From positions 179,837-243,836 of the forward strand of contig NZ_JAMGSL010000012.1 in the NCBI RefSeq assembly GCF_025195125.1: 64,000 bases of DNA, in the 5' to 3' direction. The DNA comes from Streptomyces sp. Je 1-79 (lineage in GTDB: Bacteria > Actinomycetota > Actinomycetes > Streptomycetales > Streptomycetaceae). The first letter of the stretch is position 1. Every line of letters begins with the position of its first letter. A program made the position numbers and the translations under genes. The notes beneath the pieces are model-generated. The model saw only the letters and a list, made by a program, of their open reading frames with translations, ran no database searches and was not told where the DNA came from. Below are positions 15,914-24,706 of the stretch, piece by piece.

Positions 15914-17017
15914 TCAGACTCCGGCGTACGAGTGCTTGCTGCTCACGAAGATGTTGACGCCGTAGTAGTTGAAGAGGAAGCAGCCGAAGGCGATGAGCGC
16001 GATGTACGCGGCCTTGCGGCCCTTCCAGCCGGCCGTCGCCCGCGCGTGCAGATACGCCGCGTAACCGACCCAGGTGATGAACGACCAGACCTCCTTGGCG
16101 TCCCAGCCCCAGTAGCGGCCCCACGCGTCGCCGGCCCAGATCGCGCCCGCGATGATCGTGAAGGTCCACAGCGGGAAGATCGCCGCGTTGACCCGGTACG
16201 AGAACTTGTCCAGGGAGGCCGCCGACGGCAGCCGCTCCAGGACGGAGCGGGCGAACGAACCCGGGTTGCCGCCGGTCGCGAGCTTGCTCTCGTAGGAGTC
16301 CCGGAAGAGGTAGAGCAGGGTGGCGACCGCGCCCAGGTAGAACACCGCGCCGCAGAAGATCGCGGTGGAGACGTGGATCCACAGCCAGTACGAGTCGAGC
16401 GCGGGGACCAGCTGGTCGCTGGGGGTCTTCAGCCAGGTGACGGCGAGGCCCAGGTCGAGCAGGACCGTGGTGACCAGCGGAAGACCGATCCAGCGGACGT
16501 TCTTCCTGGCGACGAGGAAGCCGAGGTACGCGCCCACCGCCACCGTGGAGAAGGTGGTGGAGAACTCGTACATGTTGCCCCAGGGGGCCCGCTGCACGGA
16601 GAACGCGCGGGTGACCACACCCGACGCCTCGATCAGGAACGCGAGCGCGGTGAGCGAGACGGCGATACGGCCGTAGAGATCGCCCTTGACCGTGCCGCCG
16701 GCCGCGCCGGGGCCGTCCGGCACGTCGCGGACGCCCGCGCCGGCCCGGGTGACGACCGTGGGCTTGTCGAGCACGGCGGTGGAGCCGGCGGCCGTCTTCA
16801 CCTGGACGGTGACGGCCGGGGCCGAGCCCTTCGGGGCCTGCTCGGTCAGCGCGGCGGCCGTCCGGCCGACCTTGCTGCGGCTGCCCAGCACCCACTCGGC
16901 GATGTGGGCGAAGAAGGCCAGTGTGTAGACGGCCATCGACGAGTAGATGAGCAGGTCGCTCAGCTGCGCCAGGCTCTCGTTGGTCTCGGCGGCGAGACTC
17001 ACGGCGGCGAGATTCAC
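15914..17017 (-). CDS. ccsB: Cytochrome c biogenesis protein CcsB (CcsA/ResC type)
   Basis: Heme-handling subunit of the System II cytochrome c synthase. 367 residues with about eight transmembrane segments and the tryptophan-rich heme motif WGWDAKEVWSFITW in the C-terminal half; WGNMYEF in the middle is also typical. A poorly conserved Ala/Val-rich loop covers residues 60-110. Its start overlaps the resB stop (ATGA), and it ends the tlpA-ccdA-resB-ccsB operon. Confidence 0.95.
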   Translation of the reverse strand: MNLAAVSLAAETNESLAQLSDLLIYSSMAVYTLAFFAHIAEWVLGSRSKVGRTAAALTEQAPKGSAPAVTVQVKTAAGSTAVLDKPTVVTRAGAGVRDVPDGPGAAGGTVKGDLYGRIAVSLTALAFLIEASGVVTRAFSVQRAPWGNMYEFSTTFSTVAVGAYLGFLVARKNVRWIGLPLVTTVLLDLGLAVTWLKTPSDQLVPALDSYWLWIHVSTAIFCGAVFYLGAVATLLYLFRDSYESKLATGGNPGSFARSVLERLPSAASLDKFSYRVNAAIFPLWTFTIIAGAIWAGDAWGRYWGWDAKEVWSFITWVGYAAYLHARATAGWKGRKAAYIALIAFGCFLFNYYGVNIFVSSKHSYAGV

Positions 17018-18813
17018 TTCTCAGCCCCTTCGGCTTCTGCTGTGGCAGGTTCGGGCGCGGTCGGCGCCTGTGCGTTGAGCGTGACCGCGAGTTCGGCCAG
17101 CTCCTCCGGGAGCTTGGCGGACTCGCTCCGGCCAAGACCCGCCATCTCGACGACGGTGACGCCGTCCTTCCCCCGTACGGCCCGGACCCAGACCCGGCGC
17201 CGCTGGATGAACAGCGAGCCGGTGAGGCCCGCGATCGCCGCGATCGCGCCCGCGAGGGCGAGACCGTTGCCCGGCTGCTGGGAGATCTGGAAGCTCGCCC
17301 ACTCCTTGATGTCCTTCTCGAAGGTGATCGAGCCGGCACCGTCGGGCAGCTTCATCGTCTCGCCGGGCAGCATCCGCTGGGCGACGCCCGTACCCGTCTC
17401 GACCTTGAACTGCTTCATCTTGGAGGTGTCGAGCTGGTACACGTTCTGCGGCAGCCCGGAGTCCACGCGCAGGTCGCCGTGGTAGCCGGTGAGCGCCATG
17501 ACGGGGAAGTCGAGCGCCGGGAACTGCGAGAACATGTCGCCCTTGCCGGCGCCCGCGAAGGTCGGCACGAAGAAGGCCTGGAAGCCCAGCTGCTCCTTCT
17601 TGCCGCTCTTGTCGCGGTAGCCGTCCATCACCTTGATCGCGCCGGTGGAGGTGATGTTGTTGTCGAACGGCAGCAGCGGGACGGCGCCGTGGAAGACGAC
17701 CTTGCCGCGGCCGTCCTTGACGGTGACGACGGGCGCGTAGCCGTGGGCGATCAGATAGACCTTCGAGCCGCCGACCTTCAGCGGCTCGTTGACCCTGATG
17801 ACGGCCTTCCTGTCCTTCCCGCCCGCCTCGGAGTACGTGACGGCGGCCTCGAAGGTGCGCGGGGTGCCGCGCTGGGGGCCGCTCTTCTCGTACGTACCGG
17901 TGAAGCTGTCCAGCTGGAAGCCGAAGGGCGCGAGGTCGTCGCTGCTGTAGAGGGAGCCGGACTTGAAGTCGTCGTACTGCGTGAGGGTGTTGGAGAAGCC
18001 GTCGCCCTCGACGATCAGCTTGCCGCCCTCGGACTTGAAGAGCTGGCCCCAGGCGAAGGCCACCAGCATCACGATCAGCGCGATGTGGAAGAGCAGGTTC
18101 CCTGCCTCGCGGAGGTAGCCCTTCTCGGCGGCGACGGCGTCCTTGACGGTGTGCGCGCGGAAGCGGCGGCTCTTGAGCAGGGCGAGCGCGGCCTCGCGGA
18201 CCTGCTCGGGCTCGGCCTCCGTCCGCCAGGTCGTGTACGCGGGCAGCCGGGTCAGGCGCCCGGGGGCGCCGGGCGGGCGGCCGCGGAGCTGGCCGACGAA
18301 CTGCCAGCTCCGCGGCACGATGCAGCCGATGAGGGAGACGAACAGCAGTATGTAGATCGCGGAGAACCACACCGAGCTGTAGACGTCGAAGAGCTGGAGC
18401 TTCTCGTAGATCGGCGTGAGCGTCGGGTGGGCCTTCTGGAAGGCCTGCACCTTCAGCTCGTCCGCGCTGGTCTGCGGGATGAGCGAGCCGGGGATCGCGC
18501 CGAGGGAGAGCAGGAAGAGCAGGATCAGCGCCACCCGCATCGAGGTGAGCTGGCGCCAGAACCAGCGGATCCAGCCGACGACCCCGAGGGTGGGGCCGGT
18601 GAGGACGCTCTCCTCGCGGGGGGCGGTGGAGAGCTGGGAGCCGGCAGCGCTCAGCTCCGCGCGCTCGTCGGTCTCGTTCGATCCGGTCGCGCTGGTCCCG
18701 CCCGGGCCGGTCTCGCTGGTCCCTGTCGGGCTGGTCGCGCTGGTCCCGGTCGGGCCGGTCTCGCTCACGCTGGTCTCGCTCGGGCCGGTGTTGCTCGGGC
18801 TGGTGTGGGTCAT
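17014..18813 (-). CDS. resB: Cytochrome c biogenesis protein ResB
   Basis: 599 residues, the partner of CcsB in System II cytochrome c maturation. Three transmembrane helices occur in the first third after the head, followed by a large extracytoplasmic region and a last helix near 530. The first ~55 residues are low complexity, built from imperfect repeats such as PTGTSATS and PGGTSATGS, and are probably cytoplasmic and disordered. It starts 3 nt after the ccdA stop and overlaps ccsB by 4 nt. Confidence 0.95.
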   Translation of the reverse strand: MTHTSPSNTGPSETSVSETGPTGTSATSPTGTSETGPGGTSATGSNETDERAELSAAGSQLSTAPREESVLTGPTLGVVGWIRWFWRQLTSMRVALILLFLLSLGAIPGSLIPQTSADELKVQAFQKAHPTLTPIYEKLQLFDVYSSVWFSAIYILLFVSLIGCIVPRSWQFVGQLRGRPPGAPGRLTRLPAYTTWRTEAEPEQVREAALALLKSRRFRAHTVKDAVAAEKGYLREAGNLLFHIALIVMLVAFAWGQLFKSEGGKLIVEGDGFSNTLTQYDDFKSGSLYSSDDLAPFGFQLDSFTGTYEKSGPQRGTPRTFEAAVTYSEAGGKDRKAVIRVNEPLKVGGSKVYLIAHGYAPVVTVKDGRGKVVFHGAVPLLPFDNNITSTGAIKVMDGYRDKSGKKEQLGFQAFFVPTFAGAGKGDMFSQFPALDFPVMALTGYHGDLRVDSGLPQNVYQLDTSKMKQFKVETGTGVAQRMLPGETMKLPDGAGSITFEKDIKEWASFQISQQPGNGLALAGAIAAIAGLTGSLFIQRRRVWVRAVRGKDGVTVVEMAGLGRSESAKLPEELAELAVTLNAQAPTAPEPATAEAEGAEK

Positions 18814-18816
18814 GGG

Positions 18817-19554
18817 TCAGATCCCCGGGGTGAAGCCGGACGTCCAGACCTGCATCTCGGACACGATGCGGTCCCAGGCTCCGGTGACGAGCAGCAGGCC
18901 GGTTGCGATCAGCATGAGGCCGCCGATGCGCATGACCCAGACATAATGCCGCTTCACCCAGCCGAAGGTGCCGAGCGCCCGACGGAAGGCGATCGCGGTG
19001 AGGATGAAGGGCAGGCCGAGGCCGACGCAGTAGGCGACGGTGAGCAGGGCCCCGCGGCCGGCGCTCGCCTCGTTGGAGGCGAGCGCGAGGACGGCGGCGA
19101 GGGTCGGGCCGATGCAGGGGACCCAGCCGAGGCCGAACAGCACACCCAGCATGGGCGCGCCGAGCAGTCCGGTCACGGGACGCTTGTGGAAGCGGAACTC
19201 CCTGCGGGTGATCCAGGGCATCGCGCCCATGAAGAAGGCTCCCAGCACGATGGTCAGCGCGCCGAGCACCTTGGAGATGACCTCGCGGTGTTCCTGCAGG
19301 GTGTTGCCGAAGCCGCCGAAGAGGGCCCCGCCGGAGACGAACACGACGGTGAAGCCCAGGACGAAGAGCGCGGCCCCGCCCGCCATCCGGCCGCGCCTGG
19401 CCTCGGCCAGGTCGGTGCCGGTGACGCCGGTCACGTAGCTGAGGTAGCCGGGGACGAGGGGCAGGACGCACGGGGAGAAGAAGGAGACCAGACCGCCGAG
19501 CACGGCGATGGGCAGGGCGAGCAGGAGAGCCCCGCTGAAGACCGTCTCGTTCAC
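18817..19554 (-). CDS. ccdA: Cytochrome c biogenesis protein CcdA
   Basis: 245 residues with six transmembrane segments. It passes reducing power across the membrane through two cysteines, C29 in SFFSPCVLPLVPGY and a second in GLGWVPCIGPTLAA. This reduces the TlpA/ResA-type thioredoxin encoded just upstream, which keeps apocytochrome c cysteines reduced. The gene lies 4 nt after tlpA and 3 nt before resB. Confidence 0.95.
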   Translation of the reverse strand: MNETVFSGALLLALPIAVLGGLVSFFSPCVLPLVPGYLSYVTGVTGTDLAEARRGRMAGGAALFVLGFTVVFVSGGALFGGFGNTLQEHREVISKVLGALTIVLGAFFMGAMPWITRREFRFHKRPVTGLLGAPMLGVLFGLGWVPCIGPTLAAVLALASNEASAGRGALLTVAYCVGLGLPFILTAIAFRRALGTFGWVKRHYVWVMRIGGLMLIATGLLLVTGAWDRIVSEMQVWTSGFTPGI

Positions 19555-19558
19555 CGGA

Positions 19559-20164
19559 TCACTTCTCCGCGAGAAGCGGCTCGATCATCGAGCGGAGCTT
19601 CTTCTCGTCCAGTGCCATGAGGGCGCGGGCGGCGATCTTCCCGTCCTTGTCGAGCACGACGGTGGAGGGAATGGCCTGCAGATTGAGCGTGCCCTTGGGG
19701 AACCCGTTGAGGATCAGCTTCCCGGCGGGGTCGTACAGGCTCGGGTAGGGGACCTTGTAGTCCTCCTCGAAGGTCACCGCCTGCTGCTTGTTGAAATCGC
19801 GGGTGTTCAGGCCGACGAATTCCACGCCTTCGCCCTTGAGGTCGGCCGCGACCCTGGCGAAGTGCGGCGCCTCGGCGCGGCAGGGGCTGCACCACGATCC
19901 CCAGGCGTTGAGGACGACGACCTTGCCCTTGAGGTCCGCGATGTCGAGCCGTTCGCCGTCGACCGTCTCGCCCGCGATCTTCCCGGGCGCCGTGCGCTCG
20001 CCCTTGGCGACGGTGGAGATGCCGCCCGTGTTGGTCACGAAGTTGGTTCCGCCGCCGCCGCCCGACTTGCCGTTGGTGTCCGAGCCGCAGGCCGACAGAG
20101 CGAGGGCGGCCGACAGGGTTCCGACGGCGAGCAGGGTGCGTCGAGGGGCACGGCTAAGGCTCAT
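19559..20164 (-). CDS. TlpA/ResA-type thiol-disulfide lipoprotein
   Basis: 201 residues. A lipoprotein signal ends in LALSAC (C26), a Gly-rich linker follows, then a thioredoxin fold with active site WCSPC (C92, C95) and the cis-Pro segment AIPSTVV. It is the first gene of the cytochrome c maturation operon and likely reduces apocytochrome heme-binding cysteines using electrons from CcdA. No ribosome site is seen before the ATG at 20164; instead a Rex-like operator abuts the start codon, so the mRNA may be leaderless or short. Confidence 0.92.
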   Translation of the reverse strand: MSLSRAPRRTLLAVGTLSAALALSACGSDTNGKSGGGGGTNFVTNTGGISTVAKGERTAPGKIAGETVDGERLDIADLKGKVVVLNAWGSWCSPCRAEAPHFARVAADLKGEGVEFVGLNTRDFNKQQAVTFEEDYKVPYPSLYDPAGKLILNGFPKGTLNLQAIPSTVVLDKDGKIAARALMALDEKKLRSMIEPLLAEK

Positions 20165-20179
20165 GTGAAAAGTTTCGCA
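20164..20179. promoter_or_regulatory. Candidate Rex operator at the start of the cytochrome c maturation operon
   Basis: TGTGAAAAGTTTCGCA matches the Rex consensus TGTGAANNNNTTCACA at 11 of 12 fixed positions. It directly abuts, by one base, the tlpA start codon. Position and match suggest Rex repression of tlpA-ccdA-resB-ccsB when NADH is low; binding is inferred. Confidence 0.6.
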
Positions 20180-20220
20180 TGGGCGTTTGGGGGATCTTGG
20201 GCGCCCCCCTGACTGCCCGT

Positions 20221-20243
20221 AAAGCCCCTTGTCAAGGGGGCTT
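20221..20243 (-). terminator. Terminator of the deacetylase-like gene
   Basis: AAAGCCCCTTG and CAAGGGGGCTT form a near-perfect 10-bp stem (one extra G) with a tiny loop, followed on the minus strand by a short T stretch. It lies after the deacetylase-like stop (20272) and before tlpA. Confidence 0.65.
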
Positions 20244-20271
20244 AAGCGGACGTACTCGGCCTTACCCCGCT

Positions 20272-21525
20272 TTACGCCGTGGGCCTCAGGAAGGTGTTCC
20301 AGCCGCCCGTCGGCGCCTGTCCGACCTCCAGCGTACGGAGCTTGGCGAGGATCTTGGGGTCCTGTACGTCCAGCCAGTCCACGAACTGGCGGAAGGAGAC
20401 GAGCCGGACGTCCTTCTTTCCGGCCATGCCCTTGAGTGCCTCCTCGACGGCGTCCATGTAGATGCCGCCGTTCCACTGCTCGAAGTGGTTGCCTATGTAG
20501 AAGGGCGCGCGGTTGGACTCGTAGGCGCGCTCGAAGCCGTTGAGGTACGCCTGGGTGGCCTGCTTGCGCCAGCCCGGGTAGCGCGAGGGCATGCCCTTGG
20601 TGGTGTTCTTGGACTGGTTGGCGAGGATGTTGTAGTCCATCGAGAGGACCTCGAAGGAGTGGCCGGGGAACGGCACGGCCTGGAGCGGGAGGTCCCAGAT
20701 GCCCTGGCGCTTGACGGGCCACATCTGGCGGCCGCCGGGTGAGCTGGCGTCGTAGCGCCAGCCGAGGCGCTTGGCGGTGGGCAGGAGGTTGTCCTGGCCG
20801 AGGAGGCAGGGGGTGCGGCCGCCGACCAGTTCCTTGCGGTAGTCGAAGGGCAGCGGGTCGAGGTCGGTCCAGCCGCTGTTGGTCTTCCACTCGGTGACGA
20901 ACTTCACCGCCTGGTCTATCTCGCTCTGCCACTGGGCCGGGGTCCAGTTGCCGACCGAGCCGGAGCCGGCGCAGAAGTGGCCGTTGAAGTGCGTGCCTAT
21001 CTCGTGCCCGTCGAGCCAGGCCTGGCGGACGTTCTTGAGGGTGTCCTTGATGTGGTCGTCGGTGAGGTAGCCGATGTCGGAGGCGCCGACGCGGTTGTTC
21101 GGCGGGCGGTAGAGGTCCTTCTTCGACTCCGGCAGGAGGTAGACCCCGGAGAGGAAGAAGGTCATCGCCGCGTCGTGGCTCTTGGCGAGTTCGAGGAAGC
21201 GCGGGAAGAGACCGTTGCCGACCTCGCCGGCGCCGTCCCAGGAGAAGATCACGAACTGGGGCGGGGTCTGGCCCGGTTCGAGCGGGACGGGGGCGTCGGG
21301 CTGGTTCGGCTGCTTCCCGGTGTCGGAGGTGGAACCGTCGCCTATGAGGCGGGCCTCTTCCTTCGTGGGTTCGGGGGCGCTGGGAGATCCCGAGGCGTCG
21401 CCCCCCTTACCGGCTCCCGAATTGCCCGACTTGTCCGAGCTGTTGGCGCTACATCCGGCTACGCCGAGCGCCGCTGCGGCCCCAACGCCCGCCCCGAGCA
21501 GTCCCCTTCGAGTGATCCCGCGCAT
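20272..21525 (-). CDS. Tat-exported lipoprotein, polysaccharide deacetylase-like
   Basis: 417 residues from ATG 21525. Twin-arginine signal (ITRRGLLGAGVG) ending in a lipobox (LGVAGC, C25), so a Tat-dependent lipoprotein. A low-complexity linker to about residue 85 precedes a NodB-type barrel: the Asp of FSWDGAG and the His pair of THFNGH match the metal ligands. It may trim cell-wall or exopolysaccharide acetyl groups; catalysis is not proven and some motif spacing differs from classic chitin deacetylases. Confidence 0.8.
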   Translation of the reverse strand: MRGITRRGLLGAGVGAAAALGVAGCSANSSDKSGNSGAGKGGDASGSPSAPEPTKEEARLIGDGSTSDTGKQPNQPDAPVPLEPGQTPPQFVIFSWDGAGEVGNGLFPRFLELAKSHDAAMTFFLSGVYLLPESKKDLYRPPNNRVGASDIGYLTDDHIKDTLKNVRQAWLDGHEIGTHFNGHFCAGSGSVGNWTPAQWQSEIDQAVKFVTEWKTNSGWTDLDPLPFDYRKELVGGRTPCLLGQDNLLPTAKRLGWRYDASSPGGRQMWPVKRQGIWDLPLQAVPFPGHSFEVLSMDYNILANQSKNTTKGMPSRYPGWRKQATQAYLNGFERAYESNRAPFYIGNHFEQWNGGIYMDAVEEALKGMAGKKDVRLVSFRQFVDWLDVQDPKILAKLRTLEVGQAPTGGWNTFLRPTA

Positions 21526-21843
21526 GACGTCCCCATTCGCGCTTGTGTACGACCGAAAGGTCATCCAAACCGACAATGAGTGAGATGCCGGGAGGAACGC
21601 GTAGGTTCCGGGAATTAGCACAAAAATTTCAGGGCGACCAGATGACTTCACGTCATCCGATCGCCCTGACCATGTACCCGGTGGCCTGGTGCCCGAACGC
21701 GGGGCACCTCGCCCACACAGAACCTCTACGTGAGGGGCGCCAGAGGGGCGCGCGAACTGGGGCGCGGCTGGCCGGGACCCTGGGCGGCCGGCACCCTTCG
21801 TACCGGCCGGCCCGCGGGATTCCTCCCGGGCCGCCGCGGAGCG
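21526..21843. other. Non-coding gap between the phosphatase and deacetylase-like genes
   Basis: 318 bp without a gene. It holds the terminator of the hemL operon (21629-21669) and an AT-rich stretch (CAAAAATTT) that also supplies the U-run. The section nearest 21526-21600 should contain the promoter of the deacetylase-like gene; no clear -35/-10 pair stood out. Confidence 0.6.
21629..21669 (-). terminator. Intrinsic terminator of the hemL-phosphatase operon
   Basis: TCAGGGCGA pairs with TCGCCCTGA (9 bp) around a 3x3 internal loop and an inner GATGAC/GTCATC stem. On the minus strand it is followed by AAATTTTTG, a good U-run. Confidence 0.8.
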
Positions 21844-22533
21844 CTACGCGCCGAAGGCCTTCGCCTTCCCCTTGACCGGCTTCGCGCCCGCGAGCAGATG
21901 CGCGGGCACGAGGTCGCGCGCCGGCTCGCTGTAGCCGACCGAGACGATCCTGTCGCCCTGGTAGGTGAACGACGTCAGCGAGGCCAGCGTGCACTGCCGC
22001 CGCCGCGGGTCGTGCCACAGCCGGCGCTTCTCCACGAAGCTCCGCACGATCCAGATCGGCAGCTGGTGGCTGACGCAGACCGCCTCGTGACCGCGCGCCG
22101 CGTCCTTCGCCGCGTCCAGCGCGCCCATCATCCGTACGACCTGCTCGACGTACGGCTCGCCCCAGGACGGCCGGAACGGGTTGGTGAGGTGCCGCCAGTT
22201 GCCCGGCTTGCGCAGGGCACCGTCGCCGACACCGAAGGTCTTGCCCTCGAAGACGTTCCCCGCCTCGATCAGCCGCCCGTCCGTGGCCAGGTCCAGGCCA
22301 TGGCTCTTGGCGACGGGCTGCGCCGTCTCCTGCGCACGCTCCAGCGGGGACGCCACGACGTGCGTGATGTCCCGGGCTGCCAGGTGCTCGGCGACCCGGT
22401 CGGCCATCTGCCGGCCGAGCTCGGAGAGGTGGTAGCCGGAGCGGCGGCCGTAGAGCACGCCGTCGGGGTTGTGCACCTCGCCGTGGCGCATCAGGTGGAC
22501 GACGGTGATGTCGTCCTTGCCGGGGGCGCTCAT
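21844..22533 (-). CDS. Histidine phosphatase family protein
   Basis: 229 residues of the phosphoglycerate mutase-like superfamily. The phosphohistidine motif is LMRHGEVHNP (R16, H17, G18), and a second catalytic His lies in AVCVSHQLPI. It may act on small phosphorylated metabolites; the substrate is unknown. The start codon overlaps the hemL stop (ATGA), so it is coexpressed with hemL, an arrangement I recall as conserved in Streptomyces. Confidence 0.9.
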   Translation of the reverse strand: MSAPGKDDITVVHLMRHGEVHNPDGVLYGRRSGYHLSELGRQMADRVAEHLAARDITHVVASPLERAQETAQPVAKSHGLDLATDGRLIEAGNVFEGKTFGVGDGALRKPGNWRHLTNPFRPSWGEPYVEQVVRMMGALDAAKDAARGHEAVCVSHQLPIWIVRSFVEKRRLWHDPRRRQCTLASLTSFTYQGDRIVSVGYSEPARDLVPAHLLAGAKPVKGKAKAFGA

Positions 22534-23837
22534 GCGGTGGCCTCCGCGGCGGCGCGGGCGGCGGCGGGCAGCGCGGCGGCGATCCGCTCGATCGCGCGCT
22601 CGTCGTGGGCCGTGGAGACGAACCAGGACTCGAACGCGGACGGCGGCAGGTAGACGCCGTCGGCCAGCATCGAGTGGAAGAAGGCGTTGAAGCGGAACGC
22701 CTCCTGCTTCTTCGCGCCGTCGTAGTCGCGGACCTCGTCCGCCGTGAAGAAGACGGAGAACATGTTGGAGGCGGTCTGCAGCCGGTGTGCGACGCCCTCC
22801 TTGGCGAGCGCGCCGGTGACGAGCCCCTGGATCTCCTTCGAGACCGCGTCGACCTTCTCGTACGCGGCGTCGTCGAGCAGCCGCAGCTGCGCGAGGCCCG
22901 CGGCGGTGGCGATCGGGTTACCGGAGAGCGTGCCCGCCTGGTAGACCGGGCCGGCCGGGGCGAGGTGCCCCATGACGTCGGCGCGGCCGCCGAAGGCCGC
23001 CGCCGGGAAGCCGCCGCCCATGACCTTGCCGAAGGTCATCAGGTCGGGCTTCACCCCGTCGACGCCGTACCAGCCGGCGCGGGAGGTCCGGAAGCCGGTC
23101 ATGACCTCGTCGGAGATGTACAGGGCACCGTTGTCGGCGCACAGCTGCTTCAGGCCGGCGTTGAAGCCGTCCAGCGGCGGGACGACGCCCATGTTGCCGG
23201 GCGAGGCCTCGGTGATGACGCAGGCGATCTCACCCGGGTGCGCGGCGAACGCGGCGCGGACCGCCTCCAGGTCGTTGTACGGCAGGACGACGGTGTCCCC
23301 CGCCTGCGCGCCGGTCACGCCGGGCGTGTCGGGCAGGCCGAAGGTGGCCACACCGGAGCCGGCGGCGGCCAGCAGCGCGTCCACGTGCCCGTGGTAGCAG
23401 CCGGCGAACTTCACGACCTTCGCCCGGCCGGTGAAGCCGCGGGCGAGCCGGATCGCCGACATCGTGGCCTCCGTGCCGGAGGAGACCAGCCGCACCTGCT
23501 CGACGGGCTCGATCCGGGCGACGATCTCCTCGGCTAGGGCGACCTCGCCCTCCCCCGGCGTACCGAAGGAGGTGCCGCGCGAGACGGCGGCCTGCACGGC
23601 GGCGATCACCTCGGGGTGGGAGTGGCCGAGAATCATCGGCCCCCACGAGCAGACGAGGTCGACGTACTCCCGACCGTCCGCGTCGGTGAGGTACGGGCCG
23701 GTACCGGACACCATGAACCGGGGCGTTCCGCCCACGGCCCGGAAGGCGCGCACCGGTGAGTTCACGCCGCCGGGCGTCACGAGGGACGCGCGGTCGAAAA
23801 GCGTCTGTGAGACTGGGGCTTCGTATGAATACGGCAC
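22530..23837 (-). CDS. hemL: Glutamate-1-semialdehyde 2,1-aminomutase HemL
   Basis: PLP enzyme making 5-aminolevulinate from glutamate-1-semialdehyde, the product of HemA encoded at 53645-55000. 435 residues with the class III aminotransferase DEVMTGFR segment (D243) and the PLP lysine in TFGKVMGGG (K271). GTG start at 23837 with AGGA upstream. First gene of a two-gene operon. Confidence 0.97.
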   Translation of the reverse strand: MPYSYEAPVSQTLFDRASLVTPGGVNSPVRAFRAVGGTPRFMVSGTGPYLTDADGREYVDLVCSWGPMILGHSHPEVIAAVQAAVSRGTSFGTPGEGEVALAEEIVARIEPVEQVRLVSSGTEATMSAIRLARGFTGRAKVVKFAGCYHGHVDALLAAAGSGVATFGLPDTPGVTGAQAGDTVVLPYNDLEAVRAAFAAHPGEIACVITEASPGNMGVVPPLDGFNAGLKQLCADNGALYISDEVMTGFRTSRAGWYGVDGVKPDLMTFGKVMGGGFPAAAFGGRADVMGHLAPAGPVYQAGTLSGNPIATAAGLAQLRLLDDAAYEKVDAVSKEIQGLVTGALAKEGVAHRLQTASNMFSVFFTADEVRDYDGAKKQEAFRFNAFFHSMLADGVYLPPSAFESWFVSTAHDERAIERIAAALPAAARAAAEATA

Positions 23838-24064
23838 TGTGGTCCTGACCTGCGAGTACGGCTTCGAGTACTACGGTACGGGCGTGAGCACCCCGTCGAT
23901 CACGCCGGGGCGTCGCTCCTCCGCGTCTGCGAAACTGGGGCGTCATAGGGATGGCTCACGGAATCCATGGTGTCAGAGGGCCGGACGTTCTTGCGGACAG
24001 GTGTTTCACCGCGAGAGCGTGGGGGAGGTCACTGTCACGATGATCGGGTTGCGCGGCGGGGGTC

Positions 24065-24688
24065 GTGTTGCCTAAAAAGCAGTCGGGTGGAGATATGCAT
24101 CGCGGTGGCGGACTGGGTGAGGGGACGGACGATCTGGGTCCGGAGCCTGCCCGGCGGGGGAGACACCGGCGACGCCGCACGGAAGAGCCCACGCAATCGA
24201 CAGGGTCCACCGGGTCCTCGGAACCCACGACGCAGGGCGGGAGTGGCCGGTTGGGGGTGACGTACAAGTACTTCGGCGCACCCGACGGCGCCACGGCGGC
24301 CCGCGTCCCGATCTCGATGCGCCCGGAGGAGCTGGGCGGCGACGAGCTCGGCATGGGCGGCATGTTCACCAAGATCAAGCCCGAGACGATAGCCGCGATG
24401 GTCCTCACGGGCATCCAGGGCATGCCCCTGCACAAGGTGCCCCCGCTGGAACTGGTGGTCCTCCACCCCGACTACGCCGTGGTCAAGCTGCCCATGACCG
24501 TGGTCGACCCGCTGCGCGGCATCGGCGAGGAGTCGGTCGGCGCGGCGGCCTTCATCTGGTCGACGGTCCCGGACCGCGGAGGCCCGCGCGACGCGTTCAA
24601 CGTCTACCAGTTGCTCCACGAGTGGCAGGACTTCTCGCACCGCCTGCACGAGGCGGGCCACCAGCCGTACTGCCTGGTCTGGCCGTAG
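24065..24688 (+). CDS. Conserved hypothetical actinobacterial protein
   Basis: 207 residues. The first ~60 are low complexity and charged; the rest is compact and conserved-looking (YKYFGAPDG, ISMRPEELGG, HPDYAVVKLP, PYCLVWP at the end). No transmembrane segment. GTG start at 24065 after a purine-rich stretch; an ATG at 24095 is an alternative. Divergent from hemL, convergent with the permease gene. No function known to me. Confidence 0.75.
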   Translation: MLPKKQSGGDMHRGGGLGEGTDDLGPEPARRGRHRRRRTEEPTQSTGSTGSSEPTTQGGSGRLGVTYKYFGAPDGATAARVPISMRPEELGGDELGMGGMFTKIKPETIAAMVLTGIQGMPLHKVPPLELVVLHPDYAVVKLPMTVVDPLRGIGEESVGAAAFIWSTVPDRGGPRDAFNVYQLLHEWQDFSHRLHEAGHQPYCLVWP

Positions 24689-24706
24689 GGGCCCGCTTCC
24701 CTGGGG

